From an uncultured Allomuricauda sp. (lineage in GTDB: Bacteria > Bacteroidota > Bacteroidia > Flavobacteriales > Flavobacteriaceae): DNA of 64,000 bases. Of the stretch, positions 1 through 8,192 are shown piece by piece (position 1 is the first letter of the stretch; the number at the start of each line of letters is the position of its first letter). Below the pieces are notes generated by a model, which was not told the origin of the DNA, did no database searches, and saw only the letters and a program-made list of their open reading frames with translations. Location of the stretch: contig NZ_CANMUU010000001.1 of NCBI RefSeq assembly GCF_947501165.1, positions 1,054,001 through 1,118,000 of the forward strand, in the 5' to 3' direction. The position numbers and the translations under genes are program-made.

Positions 1-756
1 ATACCCATACTGTTTCAGTATTTTTTGGGCTTCTTGGGAGAAGAGAAAATCATAAAAAGCAAGTGCTTCTTTAGAAGCGCCATTTTCTTTCTTTATAAGG
101 CTCGCACTTTGAAGAAGTCTTGGATAAGATTCCTCTGCAAGAGCAATCCAATGACCCTTGTTTTTCATTTCTGCTGAAAGCACAACCGCCATGGAGGTAA
201 AACCAATTTCAGCGGATTTTGAAGTTATGAATTGGTTGGTTTGTGCAATACTCTCCCCATATACTAGTTTTCCAACCACGCTTTCATAAAACGGTTGATT
301 TCTCAGAACGGACAAGGCAGCTACGCCATAAGGCGCGGTTTTGGGATTGGCTATGGCTATATGCTGGACCGTATCCGTCTGAAGCAGAGAAAGAGAAGGA
401 GTCAACTCTTCCAATACTGTCCAAAGTACTAATTTCCCCTCAGCATAAATCTTCGGCTTTCCTTCTGTTTTGTGGGTTATATATAATTCTTCTGGGTATT
501 TTATATCTGCTGATATAAAAACATCATAAGGGGCACCTTGCTGAATTTGGGCAGTTAGTTTTCCTGATGATCCTAAAATAAGCTCGCAGTCAATGTTTGT
601 CTTGTTGGAAAAGCCGTCCGCAATTGATTTCATGGCAAACTGCATGTTGGCCGCAACAGCTAACGTAACTTTTGGTTTTGAATTGGCCGATTCATTACAG
701 CTTACAAAAGCTAGAATTGAAAGAAAAAGTAAGCACCTAAAAGACATCCTCATCAT
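1..756 (-). CDS. modA: Molybdate ABC transporter substrate-binding lipoprotein (3' end outside window)
   Basis: This reading frame runs open to base 1, so the C-terminus is missing; 252 codons are present. It starts with a lipoprotein signal peptide ending at the lipobox AFVSC, followed by the ModA-like opening VTLAVAANMQFAMKSIAD. Later segments ELILGSSGKLTAQI and GAPYDVFISAD are typical of periplasmic molybdate/tungstate binding proteins; the family captures oxyanion for a ModBC importer. Two ATGs lie in tandem (756 and 753) and the first is used here. The permease and ATPase would lie to the left, beyond the edge. It follows the EamA gene by 35 bases on the same strand, so co-transcription is possible but not shown. 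Confidence 0.85.
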   Translation of the reverse strand, partial: MMRMSFRCLLFLSILAFVSCNESANSKPKVTLAVAANMQFAMKSIADGFSNKTNIDCELILGSSGKLTAQIQQGAPYDVFISADIKYPEELYITHKTEGKPKIYAEGKLVLWTVLEELTPSLSLLQTDTVQHIAIANPKTAPYGVAALSVLRNQPFYESVVGKLVYGESIAQTNQFITSKSAEIGFTSMAVVLSAEMKNKGHWIALAEESYPRLLQSASLIKKENGASKEALAFYDFLFSQEAQKILKQYGY

Positions 757-791
757 GAGAATCAAAAATACGCTTTAAAGAAAGAAAAGAA

Positions 792-1685
792 CTAGGGTCT
801 TGGCTTGGGTTTTTTACTGCTTAAATACACCCCGAACAAAACCAAACAGGTGGCCAATATTTTCACGAAAGTTAACTGGTCTTTTCCTGAAAAAAGAGCA
901 AAAAAGATTCCAAAAAGAGGTTGTAGGTAAACAAAGGCACCCACAGTGGATGCTTTTAATTGTGTCAATGCAAAAACATTGAAAAGATAGGTCAAAAAGG
1001 TAGTTCCTATTACCACAAAAGCAATGGAACCATAGACCCAAAGCGGCATGGATGACCATTGTATTTCCAAAAACTCGGGTAACGTTATCGGGAAATTGAT
1101 AATGAGCGCAATGGTAAAAAGCCAACGCATCAAAGTAAAGGGGTGATATTTTTCAATCAAGGTTTTGGCCACAATCAAATAAGCTCCGTAGGAAGTTGCA
1201 TTCACAATAAAGAGAAAGTTGCCCAATGGAATATTTGGGGCATCACCTCTTATTTCAGCACCAAACAAAATGAGGGCCAATGCACCAACAAACCCAAGAA
1301 AAATGCCAAGCCCTTTGTTGAGTGTTATACGTTCGCTTAGGAAAAGAGCAGATAGGATAACCACAATGATTGGGGTTATGGTGACCAAAACAGCGCTATT
1401 AATTGGAGTTGATAGTTGAAGGCCCTTAAAGAAAGCAAGCATGTTGATGACCATACCCAGTATGGCACATACAAGAACCCTGAGCCAGTCTTTTTTTTCT
1501 ATTTTTTCCTTGGGAGCGAACAACGAAAAAATCCAAAATAGCGCTGAAGCACCTACCACCCGAAGCATTATAAAACCAAAAGGCTTTATATAGGTAGGCA
1601 TAACCCCTTTGGCAATGGTATGGTTTATGCCGTAAATGGTGGTGGCCCCAACAGCGGCCAATATGGCCAATGTGCGTTTGTTCAT
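792..1685 (-). CDS. EamA/DMT-superfamily transporter
   Basis: A 297-residue integral membrane protein with about ten hydrophobic helices in two repeated halves, the usual length and layout of drug/metabolite transporters. The family moves amino acids, metabolites or drugs across the inner membrane; the substrate cannot be read from sequence. The second half contains the conserved GAFVYLQPLFGIFFAL stretch typical of EamA repeats, and the C-terminus is a short basic cytoplasmic tail. Its ATG overlaps the stop of the ArsC-like gene (ATGA), implying translational coupling within the racemase-SDR-ArsC-EamA run. Export of an amino acid handled by the upstream racemase is a guess only. Confidence 0.85.
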   Translation of the reverse strand: MNKRTLAILAAVGATTIYGINHTIAKGVMPTYIKPFGFIMLRVVGASALFWIFSLFAPKEKIEKKDWLRVLVCAILGMVINMLAFFKGLQLSTPINSAVLVTITPIIVVILSALFLSERITLNKGLGIFLGFVGALALILFGAEIRGDAPNIPLGNFLFIVNATSYGAYLIVAKTLIEKYHPFTLMRWLFTIALIINFPITLPEFLEIQWSSMPLWVYGSIAFVVIGTTFLTYLFNVFALTQLKASTVGAFVYLQPLFGIFFALFSGKDQLTFVKILATCLVLFGVYLSSKKPKPRP

Positions 1686-2035
1686 CCGTGTAATGCTTCC
1701 TTGGCGGCTTGAACCACTTTTTTGGAGTTTCCGATAAAAATTTGATTATCTAATATCAAAACAGGTCTTTTCAAAAAGGTATAATGATCCAATATCAGGT
1801 CTTTGTAATCTTGCTCGGTAAGTTCTTTTTCATGTAATCCTCTTTGGCGAAACAACATGGCTCTTCTGCTAAAAAGAGCTTCATGACTCTCAGCCAAGTT
1901 TTTCATTTGTTCCAGCTGTGCAGGGGTTATGGGTTGTGTTTTTATTTCTTGGAGCTCAAGATCATCCAAAGGTTGCAATTCCTTTAAGATTCTTTGACAT
2001 GTGTTGCAGGATTCCAAGTAATATATCTTTTTCAT
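1682..2035 (-). CDS. ArsC/Spx-family thioredoxin-fold protein
   Basis: A 117-residue protein with an N-terminal CNTCQRIL motif right after the first beta strand, as in the ArsC/YffB/Spx branch of the thioredoxin fold. The C-terminal part, LKRPVLILDNQIFIGNS, matches the cis-proline segment of that family. Arsenate reductases use the first Cys of this motif, but YffB-like proteins of the same length have no settled function, so arsenate reduction should not be assumed. I use the ATG at 2035; an in-frame TTG at 2041 would add two residues. It overlaps the EamA start by four bases and follows the SDR gene by 15. Confidence 0.8.
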   Translation of the reverse strand: MKKIYYLESCNTCQRILKELQPLDDLELQEIKTQPITPAQLEQMKNLAESHEALFSRRAMLFRQRGLHEKELTEQDYKDLILDHYTFLKRPVLILDNQIFIGNSKKVVQAAKEALHG

Positions 2036-2050
2036 ATTCAATTGATTTGA

Positions 2051-2653
2051 TCATTCATAAATCCGAATAATTTTACCATTATCCTTTCCCATCACACTTC
2101 TTTCGTATCCTCTGGCAACCTTGTCCATTGGTACTGGGGAGTGTCCAGGAAAATAATTTTGGTATTTTTCAAAAGCATCCTCTACCATTCCCGCTGAAAC
2201 CACATTCAAGCGGTTGCCGTTTTCCAGTTCCAAGGAGGCAGCTTTTACAAAGCTATGAATTGCGCCGTTCACCATGGCAGCACTTGCTGTATTTTCAACA
2301 GGGTCATCTGCTAAGATTCCAGTAGTCAGAGTAATAGACCCTTTGGGATTTAAATAAGAAAGACCGATTCTTACGAGATTTACCTGTCCCATAAGTTTAC
2401 TTTTAATTCCTATATAGTAATCTTCTTCGGTCAAAGCACTAAAGCTATCCCATTTGGCTTCTCCTGCTATACAAATAATAGCATCCACTTTGTCAATCTG
2501 TTGAAACATGGCTTCAATAGAAGAAGTTGAAGAAATATCGACTTGAATTTCTCCACTTGTTCTGCCTGCAACTAGCACCTGATGTTCTGCCTGAAAATGT
2601 GCTGCTACTTTCTTTCCGATGGTTCCGTTTCCTCCAATGATCAGTATTTTCAT
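2051..2653 (-). CDS. Short-chain dehydrogenase/reductase family protein
   Basis: A 200-residue Rossmann-fold protein with the N-terminal nucleotide-binding motif GGNGTIG. An NADP-type position follows at VAGRTSG and the central strand AIICIAGEAKW corresponds to the NAG region. The classical catalytic Tyr-x-x-x-Lys is not visible: where it is expected the sequence reads AAMVNGAIHSFVKA. It therefore resembles the short SDR subgroup with altered catalytic residues, and a redox activity is uncertain. It lies 11 bases after the racemase gene and 15 before the ArsC-like gene, in one minus-strand run. Confidence 0.8.
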   Translation of the reverse strand: MKILIIGGNGTIGKKVAAHFQAEHQVLVAGRTSGEIQVDISSTSSIEAMFQQIDKVDAIICIAGEAKWDSFSALTEEDYYIGIKSKLMGQVNLVRIGLSYLNPKGSITLTTGILADDPVENTASAAMVNGAIHSFVKAASLELENGNRLNVVSAGMVEDAFEKYQNYFPGHSPVPMDKVARGYERSVMGKDNGKIIRIYE

Positions 2654-2664
2654 TTTTTCAAAAG

Positions 2665-3357
2665 TTAAGAGATTGCAAAATCAACAGCTGCCAATGAATG
2701 TATCATGGTCGTATCAAAAGAAGGAAGGGTAACCTCTTTTTCCGGAATTAATATCGGCAACTCGGTACACCCTAAAATGACCCCTTGAGCGCCTTCTGAT
2801 TTCAATCCTTCTATTATTGCCAAACATTTTTCTTTGGCTTCAAAGGTGAATTGACCCTTTACCAATTCCCCGTAAATCAAATTCTGGAGATACGTCCTTT
2901 CTTCTTCGGATGGAATCAATACTTCCAAACCAAAATCGTTTGTCAGGATTTTAGTATAGAAATCCCGCTCCATAGTAAAACGAGTGCCCAACAAACCAAT
3001 TTTTGAAACACTTTTTTTCTTAATAGCATCTCCTGTAGCTTTGGCGATATGCAAAAACGGAACTGAAATGGCCTCTTCAATATATTGGGCTACCAAGTGA
3101 ATGGTATTCGTGGCCAAAATGATACTATCCGCTCCGGCAGACTCCAATCGTTTTGCTTCTTGAGCCATAAGCTCTCCAATTTTATCCCAATTATCTTCAA
3201 AGGATAGTTTTTCTATATCTGAGAAGTTAACTGAACTCATTAGAATCTTTGCGGAGTGGGAGCCTCCTAATTGGTCCGCCACAATACGATTAATGTATTC
3301 GTAGTAAAACTTAGAGGATTCCCAGCTCATTCCTCCAATTATTCCTATAGTTTTCAT
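2665..3357 (-). CDS. Aspartate/glutamate racemase family, YgeA-like (Thr/Cys catalytic pair)
   Basis: A 230-residue protein of the Asp/Glu/hydantoin racemase superfamily, opening with IGIIGGMSWESS. The family inverts the alpha carbon of acidic amino acids using two residues, usually both Cys. Here the first motif is LATNTIH, with Thr at residue 83. The second is LGCTELP, with Cys at 197. The same numbering and asymmetry are known for the E. coli YgeA L-Asp/Glu-specific racemase, which supports that subclass over the symmetric D-aspartate racemases. It is first in the SDR/ArsC/EamA run, downstream of a terminator, so it should have its own promoter within the 60 bases before it; I see no clear TAnnTTTG box there. 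Confidence 0.88.
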   Translation of the reverse strand: MKTIGIIGGMSWESSKFYYEYINRIVADQLGGSHSAKILMSSVNFSDIEKLSFEDNWDKIGELMAQEAKRLESAGADSIILATNTIHLVAQYIEEAISVPFLHIAKATGDAIKKKSVSKIGLLGTRFTMERDFYTKILTNDFGLEVLIPSEEERTYLQNLIYGELVKGQFTFEAKEKCLAIIEGLKSEGAQGVILGCTELPILIPEKEVTLPSFDTTMIHSLAAVDFAIS

Positions 3358-3417
3358 GTTTTTTGATTTTTATTTTACTCTACTCATAAATTCTGCATCC
3401 TCAAGGGGGTGAGAATT

Positions 3418-3442
3418 CAAAAAGTCAAACAAGACTTTGACT
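3418..3442 (-). terminator. Rho-independent terminator after the ArsR-type gene
   Basis: On the minus strand a perfect 7-bp stem (AGTCAAA/TTTGACT, 6-base loop) is followed by five T residues. It lies 115 bases past the regulator stop and before the racemase start, separating the two units. Confidence 0.6.
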
Positions 3443-3533
3443 ATGCTTCTTTTTTTTTCCTGTGTAGTACTGTTGTGTGATTTTTTCGCAAGGAATACAC
3501 TCTTCCATAATCAATAAATTTATATTTCGCTAA

Positions 3534-3545
3534 ATCTAGATATGT
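3534..3545. promoter_or_regulatory. Candidate ArsR-type operator half/palindrome
   Basis: ATCTAGAT is a perfect palindrome and extends into AGATATGT, the same octamer that forms one arm of the inverted repeat upstream of the regulator. It sits just past the regulator stop and about 180 bases before the racemase start. Operator function is inferred from the shared motif only. Confidence 0.35.
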
Positions 3546-3557
3546 TGTATAAAAAAA

Positions 3558-3860
3558 TTATAATTCCTCTTTCAAAGCTTTGAAATAGGCTTGGATTACT
3601 TCTTCATTTCGTCTGTAATACGTCCATTTGCCATGTCGGGTGGGGATTACCAAATTGGCGTTTTGCATAGAATTTAAATAGGTTGAAATAGTGGATTGCG
3701 ATAGTCCGGTTTTGTCTTGAATGAACCCAACACAAACCCCATCATCAAAATGGTCAATTTCTTGATGCGGAGGAAAATTTGCTTCGGGGTTTTTTAGCCA
3801 TTTTAGAATGTTCACCCGAGTTTGGTTCGCTAAGACTTTACTGATTTCGACAATGTTCAT
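3558..3860 (-). CDS. ArsR-family winged-helix transcriptional regulator
   Basis: A 100-residue single-domain winged-helix protein. N-terminal helices LANQTRVNILKWL are typical of ArsR regulators. The recognition region GLSQSTISTYLNSM is followed by a wing ending HGKWTYYRR. ArsR proteins bind palindromes as dimers and release DNA on metal or small-molecule binding. No CxC-type metal site is seen; a single Cys lies in DDGVCVGF and two His in the FPPHQEIDHF loop, so the ligand is unknown. A perfect 8-bp inverted repeat 25 bases before its ATG suggests autoregulation. It may also control the downstream racemase run. Confidence 0.88.
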   Translation of the reverse strand: MNIVEISKVLANQTRVNILKWLKNPEANFPPHQEIDHFDDGVCVGFIQDKTGLSQSTISTYLNSMQNANLVIPTRHGKWTYYRRNEEVIQAYFKALKEEL

Positions 3861-3864
3861 GAAG

Positions 3865-3908
3865 CAAATATAATTAAAATATCCACATATCTATATTTTT
3901 AGATATGT
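3865..3908 (-). promoter_or_regulatory. Promoter -7 box and palindromic operator of the ArsR-type gene
   Basis: Reading the minus strand, TATATTTG (3872 to 3865) fits the Bacteroidota -7 consensus TAnnTTTG and ends four bases before the ATG, so the transcript could be nearly leaderless. Just upstream a perfect inverted repeat, ACATATCT and AGATATGT with an 8-base spacer (3885-3908), covers the expected -33 region, a good place for a repressor. Confidence 0.5.
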
Positions 3909-3940
3909 AAAAATGTTTTAGAGAATATCTAGGTGGTAAA

Positions 3941-4681
3941 TTAAAGTTGGATATCCCGTTTTAGATACTTGTTTGACTCTGCATAGGGAATGGTCAATAC
4001 GATTGGTCCATCGGCATAGGAAGCTACTTCATACTGATTATAGACCAATTGTATACCATCTGGGGTATAGCCTATATTTTCTGCCAAATGGAATACATCG
4101 CCATCAAACATAAAACCTGTGGTATTGATATTTCCATCTTGAGGAATTTTTTCTTGAATCCTGAATTTGGACTCAGCGAAGTGGCTAAAACCTTCTTCAT
4201 CTTCAAACAGCTCCCAATTTTCTAATTCTGTTCCCTTTAGCTTATCAAAATTTAAAAATGAAGTGGAGCTGTATCCGTGCGCCCCTCCGGTAAAGACATA
4301 TGCATTGATTACCAAGGTAAGCATGTTGGCATCTTCATAAACAATATCACCATTTATTTTAGCTTCCCAAGGGACTTCATCCAGAAACTTTTCTTTTAAC
4401 TCCTTGAAACTCGAAGTAAACGACTCAACGGCATCATTAATGGATACTATCTCTATGTCCTCGTTAAAAGAGAGCAGTGCGATTACTTCCTCATGTAAAG
4501 CGTTATTTATGGCTTTTGAAATTGAGCTATCATCCAATGCTTCCGGAAGTTTTATTTCAATTTGCGAACAGCTCTCACATGATGCGTTGGACAACTCAAA
4601 AGTTCCAAAAGTAAGTTTAGCTTCATTTTCACAACCAAGGAGGAGCAAAATGAACAAAAGTATGCCGATGGTTTTTTTCAT
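3941..4681 (-). CDS. Secreted DUF4163/DUF3298 (RsiV-like) lipoprotein
   Basis: A 246-residue lipoprotein with signal peptide and lipobox LLLGC. The middle contains the conserved DUF4163 segment with VFTGGAHGYSS. The C-terminal part resembles DUF3298: FMFDGDVFHLAENIGYTPDGIQLVYNQYEVASYADG. The same pair of domains occurs in RsiV, the lysozyme-binding anti-sigma factor of Bacillus, but here there is no cytoplasmic anti-sigma part, so only the extracytoplasmic fold is shared. The frame is open further upstream to 4756, but MKKTIG at 4681 gives a clean signal peptide and was chosen. Function unknown. It is divergent from the cystathionine gamma-synthase-like gene. Confidence 0.8.
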   Translation of the reverse strand: MKKTIGILLFILLLLGCENEAKLTFGTFELSNASCESCSQIEIKLPEALDDSSISKAINNALHEEVIALLSFNEDIEIVSINDAVESFTSSFKELKEKFLDEVPWEAKINGDIVYEDANMLTLVINAYVFTGGAHGYSSTSFLNFDKLKGTELENWELFEDEEGFSHFAESKFRIQEKIPQDGNINTTGFMFDGDVFHLAENIGYTPDGIQLVYNQYEVASYADGPIVLTIPYAESNKYLKRDIQL

Positions 4682-4718
4682 GTTTTGTTGTTTAAGGCAT
4701 TTCAAAAATAAGACTTCG

Positions 4719-4749
4719 TTGATTACTCCAAAAGATAACGATACCTTTG
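4719..4749 (+). promoter_or_regulatory. Bacteroidota-type promoter of the cystathionine gamma-synthase-like gene
   Basis: A TTG at 4719-4721 and TACCTTTG at 4742-4749 (TAnnTTTG) are separated by 20 bases, matching the flavobacterial -33/-7 layout. The -7 box ends 18 bases before the ATG. Confidence 0.55.
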
Positions 4750-4767
4750 TTTGCATATCAAAACAAA

Positions 4768-5922
4768 ATGAGCAGTAAAGACTTAAAATTCAACAGCAAG
4801 ACCATTCATGGAGGACAGCATCCTGACAAAGCTTATGGTGCGGTGATGCCTCCTATTTATCAGACATCCACCTATGCACAGAGTACACCCGGTGGACATA
4901 TGGGGTTTGAATATTCCCGCAGTGCCAATCCAACCAGAACGGCCTTGGAAAATTCTTTGGCCAGTATTGAAAACGGACAATATGGTTTGGCTTTTGCAAG
5001 TGGGTTGTCTGCCATTGATGCAGTGATTAAGTTGTTAAACCCAGGAGATGAGGTGGTTTCTACAAATGACCTCTACGGAGGAAGCTATCGACTGTTCAAG
5101 CAGATTTTTGAAAAATATGGGATCACCTTCCATTTCATAGGTATGCAAAGCCTAGAGACCATTGCATCTCATATCAATGATAAAACTAAGTTGATTTGGG
5201 TTGAGACTCCTACCAATCCCATGATGAACGTTATTGATATAGTAGGAGTTTCTAAATTGGCTAAAGAGCACAATTTACTTTTGGCCGTTGACAATACCTT
5301 TGCCACTCCATATCTTCAAAGGCCTTTGGATTTGGGCGCAGATATAGTCATGCACTCCGCAACAAAGTATTTAGGCGGACACAGTGATGTGGTAGTAGGG
5401 GCTTTGGTAGTAAATGATAAGGATTTAGCCGATAAATTATATTTCATTCAGAATGCTAGTGGCGCAGTCTGTGGCCCTATGGATAGTTTTTTAACCCTTC
5501 GTGGAATCAAGACTCTACATGTTCGTATGCAAAGGCATTGCGAAAATGGTAAAGTGATAGCTGAATACTTGGCCAAGAATCCAAAAATAGAAAAGGTGTA
5601 TTGGCCAGGATTTGAAACCCATCCAAATCATGATATTGCGAAAAGTCAAATGGATGATTTTGGCGGTATGATTTCCTTTGTTCCCAAAGGAAGTAGTTAT
5701 GAGGATGCTATCAAGATAGTAGAAAACTTAAAGATTTTCACCTTGGCGGAATCGTTGGGAGGAGTTGAGAGTTTGGCAGGACACCCGGCTAGTATGACCC
5801 ATGCCAGTATCCCAAAAGAAGAACGTGAAAAAAGCGGAGTGGTAGATGCTTTGATTCGTTTGAGTGTAGGTATTGAAGACGCGGATGACTTGATTTCGGA
5901 TTTGGAACAAGCCATAGGATAA
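4768..5922 (+). CDS. Cystathionine gamma-synthase/lyase-type PLP enzyme
   Basis: A 384-residue Cys/Met-metabolism PLP enzyme. The opening FNSKTIHGGQ, the segment FEYSRSANPTR and the PLP-lysine motif HSATKYLGGHSDVVVG identify the family. The C-terminal SLGGVESLAGHPASMTHAS is the usual substrate-binding end. Members make cystathionine from an activated homoserine or cleave cystathionine/homocysteine in the cytoplasm; sequence alone does not separate these reactions, so no symbol is given. ATG 4768 is chosen over the in-frame upstream start at 4747, which lies inside the promoter box. It stands alone, followed by the gdhA promoter. Confidence 0.9.
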   Translation: MSSKDLKFNSKTIHGGQHPDKAYGAVMPPIYQTSTYAQSTPGGHMGFEYSRSANPTRTALENSLASIENGQYGLAFASGLSAIDAVIKLLNPGDEVVSTNDLYGGSYRLFKQIFEKYGITFHFIGMQSLETIASHINDKTKLIWVETPTNPMMNVIDIVGVSKLAKEHNLLLAVDNTFATPYLQRPLDLGADIVMHSATKYLGGHSDVVVGALVVNDKDLADKLYFIQNASGAVCGPMDSFLTLRGIKTLHVRMQRHCENGKVIAEYLAKNPKIEKVYWPGFETHPNHDIAKSQMDDFGGMISFVPKGSSYEDAIKIVENLKIFTLAESLGGVESLAGHPASMTHASIPKEEREKSGVVDALIRLSVGIEDADDLISDLEQAIG

Positions 5923-5973
5923 TCCGAAATTGCAAAATTTTCACAAAACAAGGTTTAAATTGTTTAAATAGCA

Positions 5974-5981
5974 TAATTTTG
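5974..5981 (+). promoter_or_regulatory. Candidate -7 box of gdhA
   Basis: TAATTTTG fits TAnnTTTG and lies 70 bases before the gdhA ATG, leaving a leader of about 65 bases. No well-spaced TTG was found upstream. Confidence 0.35.
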
Positions 5982-6051
5982 CCGTCAAATTCCTAATTCG
6001 ATAAAAAAGAGCCCGTTTCGGGAACATCAATTAACAATTTACCAATCCTTT

Positions 6052-7392
6052 ATGGAAGCAAAAATCAAAGCATTTATGGATGAGGTGAGGAGCCGTAACG
6101 GCCACGAACCAGAATTCATCCAAGCAGTTCAGGAAGTTGCTGAAACCGTCATACCTTACATTGTAAAACATGATATCTACCATGGCAAGAACATACTTTT
6201 GAGAATGGTCGAGCCAGAAAGACTAATCTCATTTAGAGTAGCCTGGGTAGACGATCAAGGAGAAATTCATGTAAACCGTGGATATCGTATTCAAATGAAT
6301 TCGGCCATTGGTCCATATAAAGGAGGACTTCGCTTCCATCCTACAGTAAACGCCAGTGTTTTGAAATTCTTGGCCTTTGAACAAGTATTTAAGAATAGTT
6401 TGACCACCCTGCCCATGGGTGGTGGAAAAGGAGGATCGGATTTTGACCCTAAAGGAAAATCTGATGACGAGGTTATGCGATTTTGCCATGCTTTTATGAC
6501 TGAATTGAGTCGTCATATAGGTCCAAATACAGATGTGCCAGCGGGTGATATAGGAGTAGGTGCACGAGAAATAGGATTTCTTTTTGGGAAATACAAAAAA
6601 ATAAGGAACGAGTTTACTGGCGTACTTACTGGAAAAGGCATTTCTTGGGGAGGTTCTTTGATTCGCCCTGAAGCTACTGGATATGGAACTGTCTACTTTG
6701 CGGATAGTATGTTGAAAACAAAGAATGATTCATTTGAAGGAAAATCCGTGGTTATTTCAGGTTCAGGTAATGTAGCTCAATTTGCTGCTGAAAAAGTGCT
6801 GCAACTGGGAGGCAAGGTGCTTACAGTTTCAGATTCAGGAGGCTATGTTTACGATAAAGATGGTATAGACATGGACAAGCTTGAATATATCATGGATTTA
6901 AAAAACAATAGACGCGGAAGAATTTCAGAATATGCCGAGAAGTATCCATCTGCCGAATATCATAAAGGCAAAACACCGTGGGAAGTCCCTTGTGATGTGG
7001 CTCTACCCTGTGCCACGCAAAATGAGTTAGGCGGAGATGATGCAGCTACTTTAATTAAGAACGGATGTATTGCAGTCGCCGAAGGAGCCAATATGCCTTC
7101 AACACCAGAAGCGATTCATGCCTTCCACGAGGCAAAAATATTGTTTGCACCTGGAAAAGCTTCCAATGCTGGTGGTGTTGCCACTTCAGGATTGGAGATG
7201 TCCCAAAACTCACTGCGTATAAGCTGGACTAGGGCAGAAGTAGATGAGCGCTTGAAGGGGATTATGGAAGACATTCATGATTCTTGTATAGAGTATGGTA
7301 TGGAAGATGGTTATTGCAACTATGTAAAAGGAGCCAATATTGCTGGATTCGTAAAAGTAGCGGATGCCATGTTGGCCCAAGGGGTAATATAG
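6052..7392 (+). CDS. gdhA: NADP-type glutamate dehydrogenase
   Basis: A 446-residue hexameric-class glutamate dehydrogenase, the normal bacterial length. It catalyses reversible amination of 2-oxoglutarate to glutamate and assimilates ammonium in the cytoplasm. The catalytic-lysine segment LPMGGGKGGSDFDPKGKS is intact, followed by the DVPAGDIGVGAREIGFLFG stretch. The nucleotide-binding domain contains VVISGSGNVAQFAAEK. The C-terminal ASNAGGVATSGLEMSQNS is characteristic of the NADP-dependent type. It is monocistronic: its own promoter candidate precedes it and a strong terminator lies 22 bases after the stop. Confidence 0.95.
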   Translation: MEAKIKAFMDEVRSRNGHEPEFIQAVQEVAETVIPYIVKHDIYHGKNILLRMVEPERLISFRVAWVDDQGEIHVNRGYRIQMNSAIGPYKGGLRFHPTVNASVLKFLAFEQVFKNSLTTLPMGGGKGGSDFDPKGKSDDEVMRFCHAFMTELSRHIGPNTDVPAGDIGVGAREIGFLFGKYKKIRNEFTGVLTGKGISWGGSLIRPEATGYGTVYFADSMLKTKNDSFEGKSVVISGSGNVAQFAAEKVLQLGGKVLTVSDSGGYVYDKDGIDMDKLEYIMDLKNNRRGRISEYAEKYPSAEYHKGKTPWEVPCDVALPCATQNELGGDDAATLIKNGCIAVAEGANMPSTPEAIHAFHEAKILFAPGKASNAGGVATSGLEMSQNSLRISWTRAEVDERLKGIMEDIHDSCIEYGMEDGYCNYVKGANIAGFVKVADAMLAQGVI

Positions 7393-7413
7393 CTAGTCAA
7401 AACAATTTATAGA

Positions 7414-7464
7414 ACAGTTTTAAGACAGGGTTTATCTTTACCTTGTTTTAAAGCTGTTTTTTTT
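7414..7464 (+). terminator. Strong intrinsic terminator of gdhA
   Basis: A 17-bp stem with no mismatches in RNA (three G-U pairs) and a 10-base loop spans 7414-7457 and runs into a block of eight T. It ends 8 bases before the recO ATG. Confidence 0.85.
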
Positions 7465-7471
7465 GAGATAA

Positions 7472-8191
7472 ATGCAAGTTACTACCAAGGCCATAGTGTT
7501 CTCTTCCATAAAGTATGGAGATACCAGTCTAATTGTAAAGGCCTACACCGAGTCTGATGGATTAAAGTCGTATTTGCTCAAAGGAGTTTTGGCCTCCAAA
7601 AAGGGAAAGTTAAAAGCCGCCTATTTTTTACCATTGATGCAATTGGAAATTGTGGCCAATCATAAAAACAAGGGGACCCTTGAAAATATTCGAGAGGCAA
7701 AAGTGAAACATACTTACACTTCTTTACATACTGACATAATAAAAAACAGCCTTGTTCTTTTTTTGGCTGAAATGTTAGGAAACTCAATTCAAGAACATGA
7801 ACAAGATTTAGCGCTTTATAATTTCTTGGAATACAGCCTTCTATGGTTGGATGAGCATTCCGTAAATGCCAACTTCCACTTGCTTTTTTTATTGAACTTG
7901 ACCAAGTATTTGGGATTTTATCCTGATACCTCTTTTTCCCATTCTCCTTACTTTGATTTGCAGGAAGGGAGTTTTGATTCAACACCATCTTTGAACCCAA
8001 TAATCCAGGGAGAAAATTTATTAGAGTTCAAAAAGCTGTTGGGCATAAATTTTGATGCACTTCCAACAATAAAAATAGGCAAACCCCAGAGGCGTGAACT
8101 CGTGAAAAAAGTTATTCTGTATTTTCAGCTACATTTGCACGGATTCAGAAAACCCAAGTCCCTGGAAGTTTTAAACGCAGTTTTTGAATAA
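7472..8191 (+). CDS. recO: DNA repair protein RecO
   Basis: A 239-residue RecO homologue. The N-terminal OB-fold opens with TTKAIVFSSIKYGDTSLIVKAY and continues YLLKGVLASKKGKLKAAYF, the usual RecO signature. The rest is the helical domain. RecO works with RecF and RecR to load RecA onto SSB-coated gaps, and binds SSB and DNA. The Cys4 zinc site of some RecO proteins is absent here. Its stop lies one base before the ATG of the downstream TonB receptor (in another frame), so the two are probably co-transcribed although their functions look unrelated. Confidence 0.92.
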   Translation: MQVTTKAIVFSSIKYGDTSLIVKAYTESDGLKSYLLKGVLASKKGKLKAAYFLPLMQLEIVANHKNKGTLENIREAKVKHTYTSLHTDIIKNSLVLFLAEMLGNSIQEHEQDLALYNFLEYSLLWLDEHSVNANFHLLFLLNLTKYLGFYPDTSFSHSPYFDLQEGSFDSTPSLNPIIQGENLLEFKKLLGINFDALPTIKIGKPQRRELVKKVILYFQLHLHGFRKPKSLEVLNAVFE

Positions 8192-8192
8192 T

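Noticed and set aside
243..778. Two plus-strand frames in the first 800 bases
   Set aside because: They run opposite the modA coding region, which shows a lipoprotein signal and family motifs and merely lacks a stop inside the window.
1682..2035. Calling this gene an arsenate reductase (arsC)
   Set aside because: The CxxC arrangement and length fit the YffB/Spx group equally well and no arsenic genes are adjacent.
7578..8000. A 140-codon minus-strand frame inside recO
   Set aside because: RecO is well supported on the plus strand; this frame lacks promoter and recognisable motifs.
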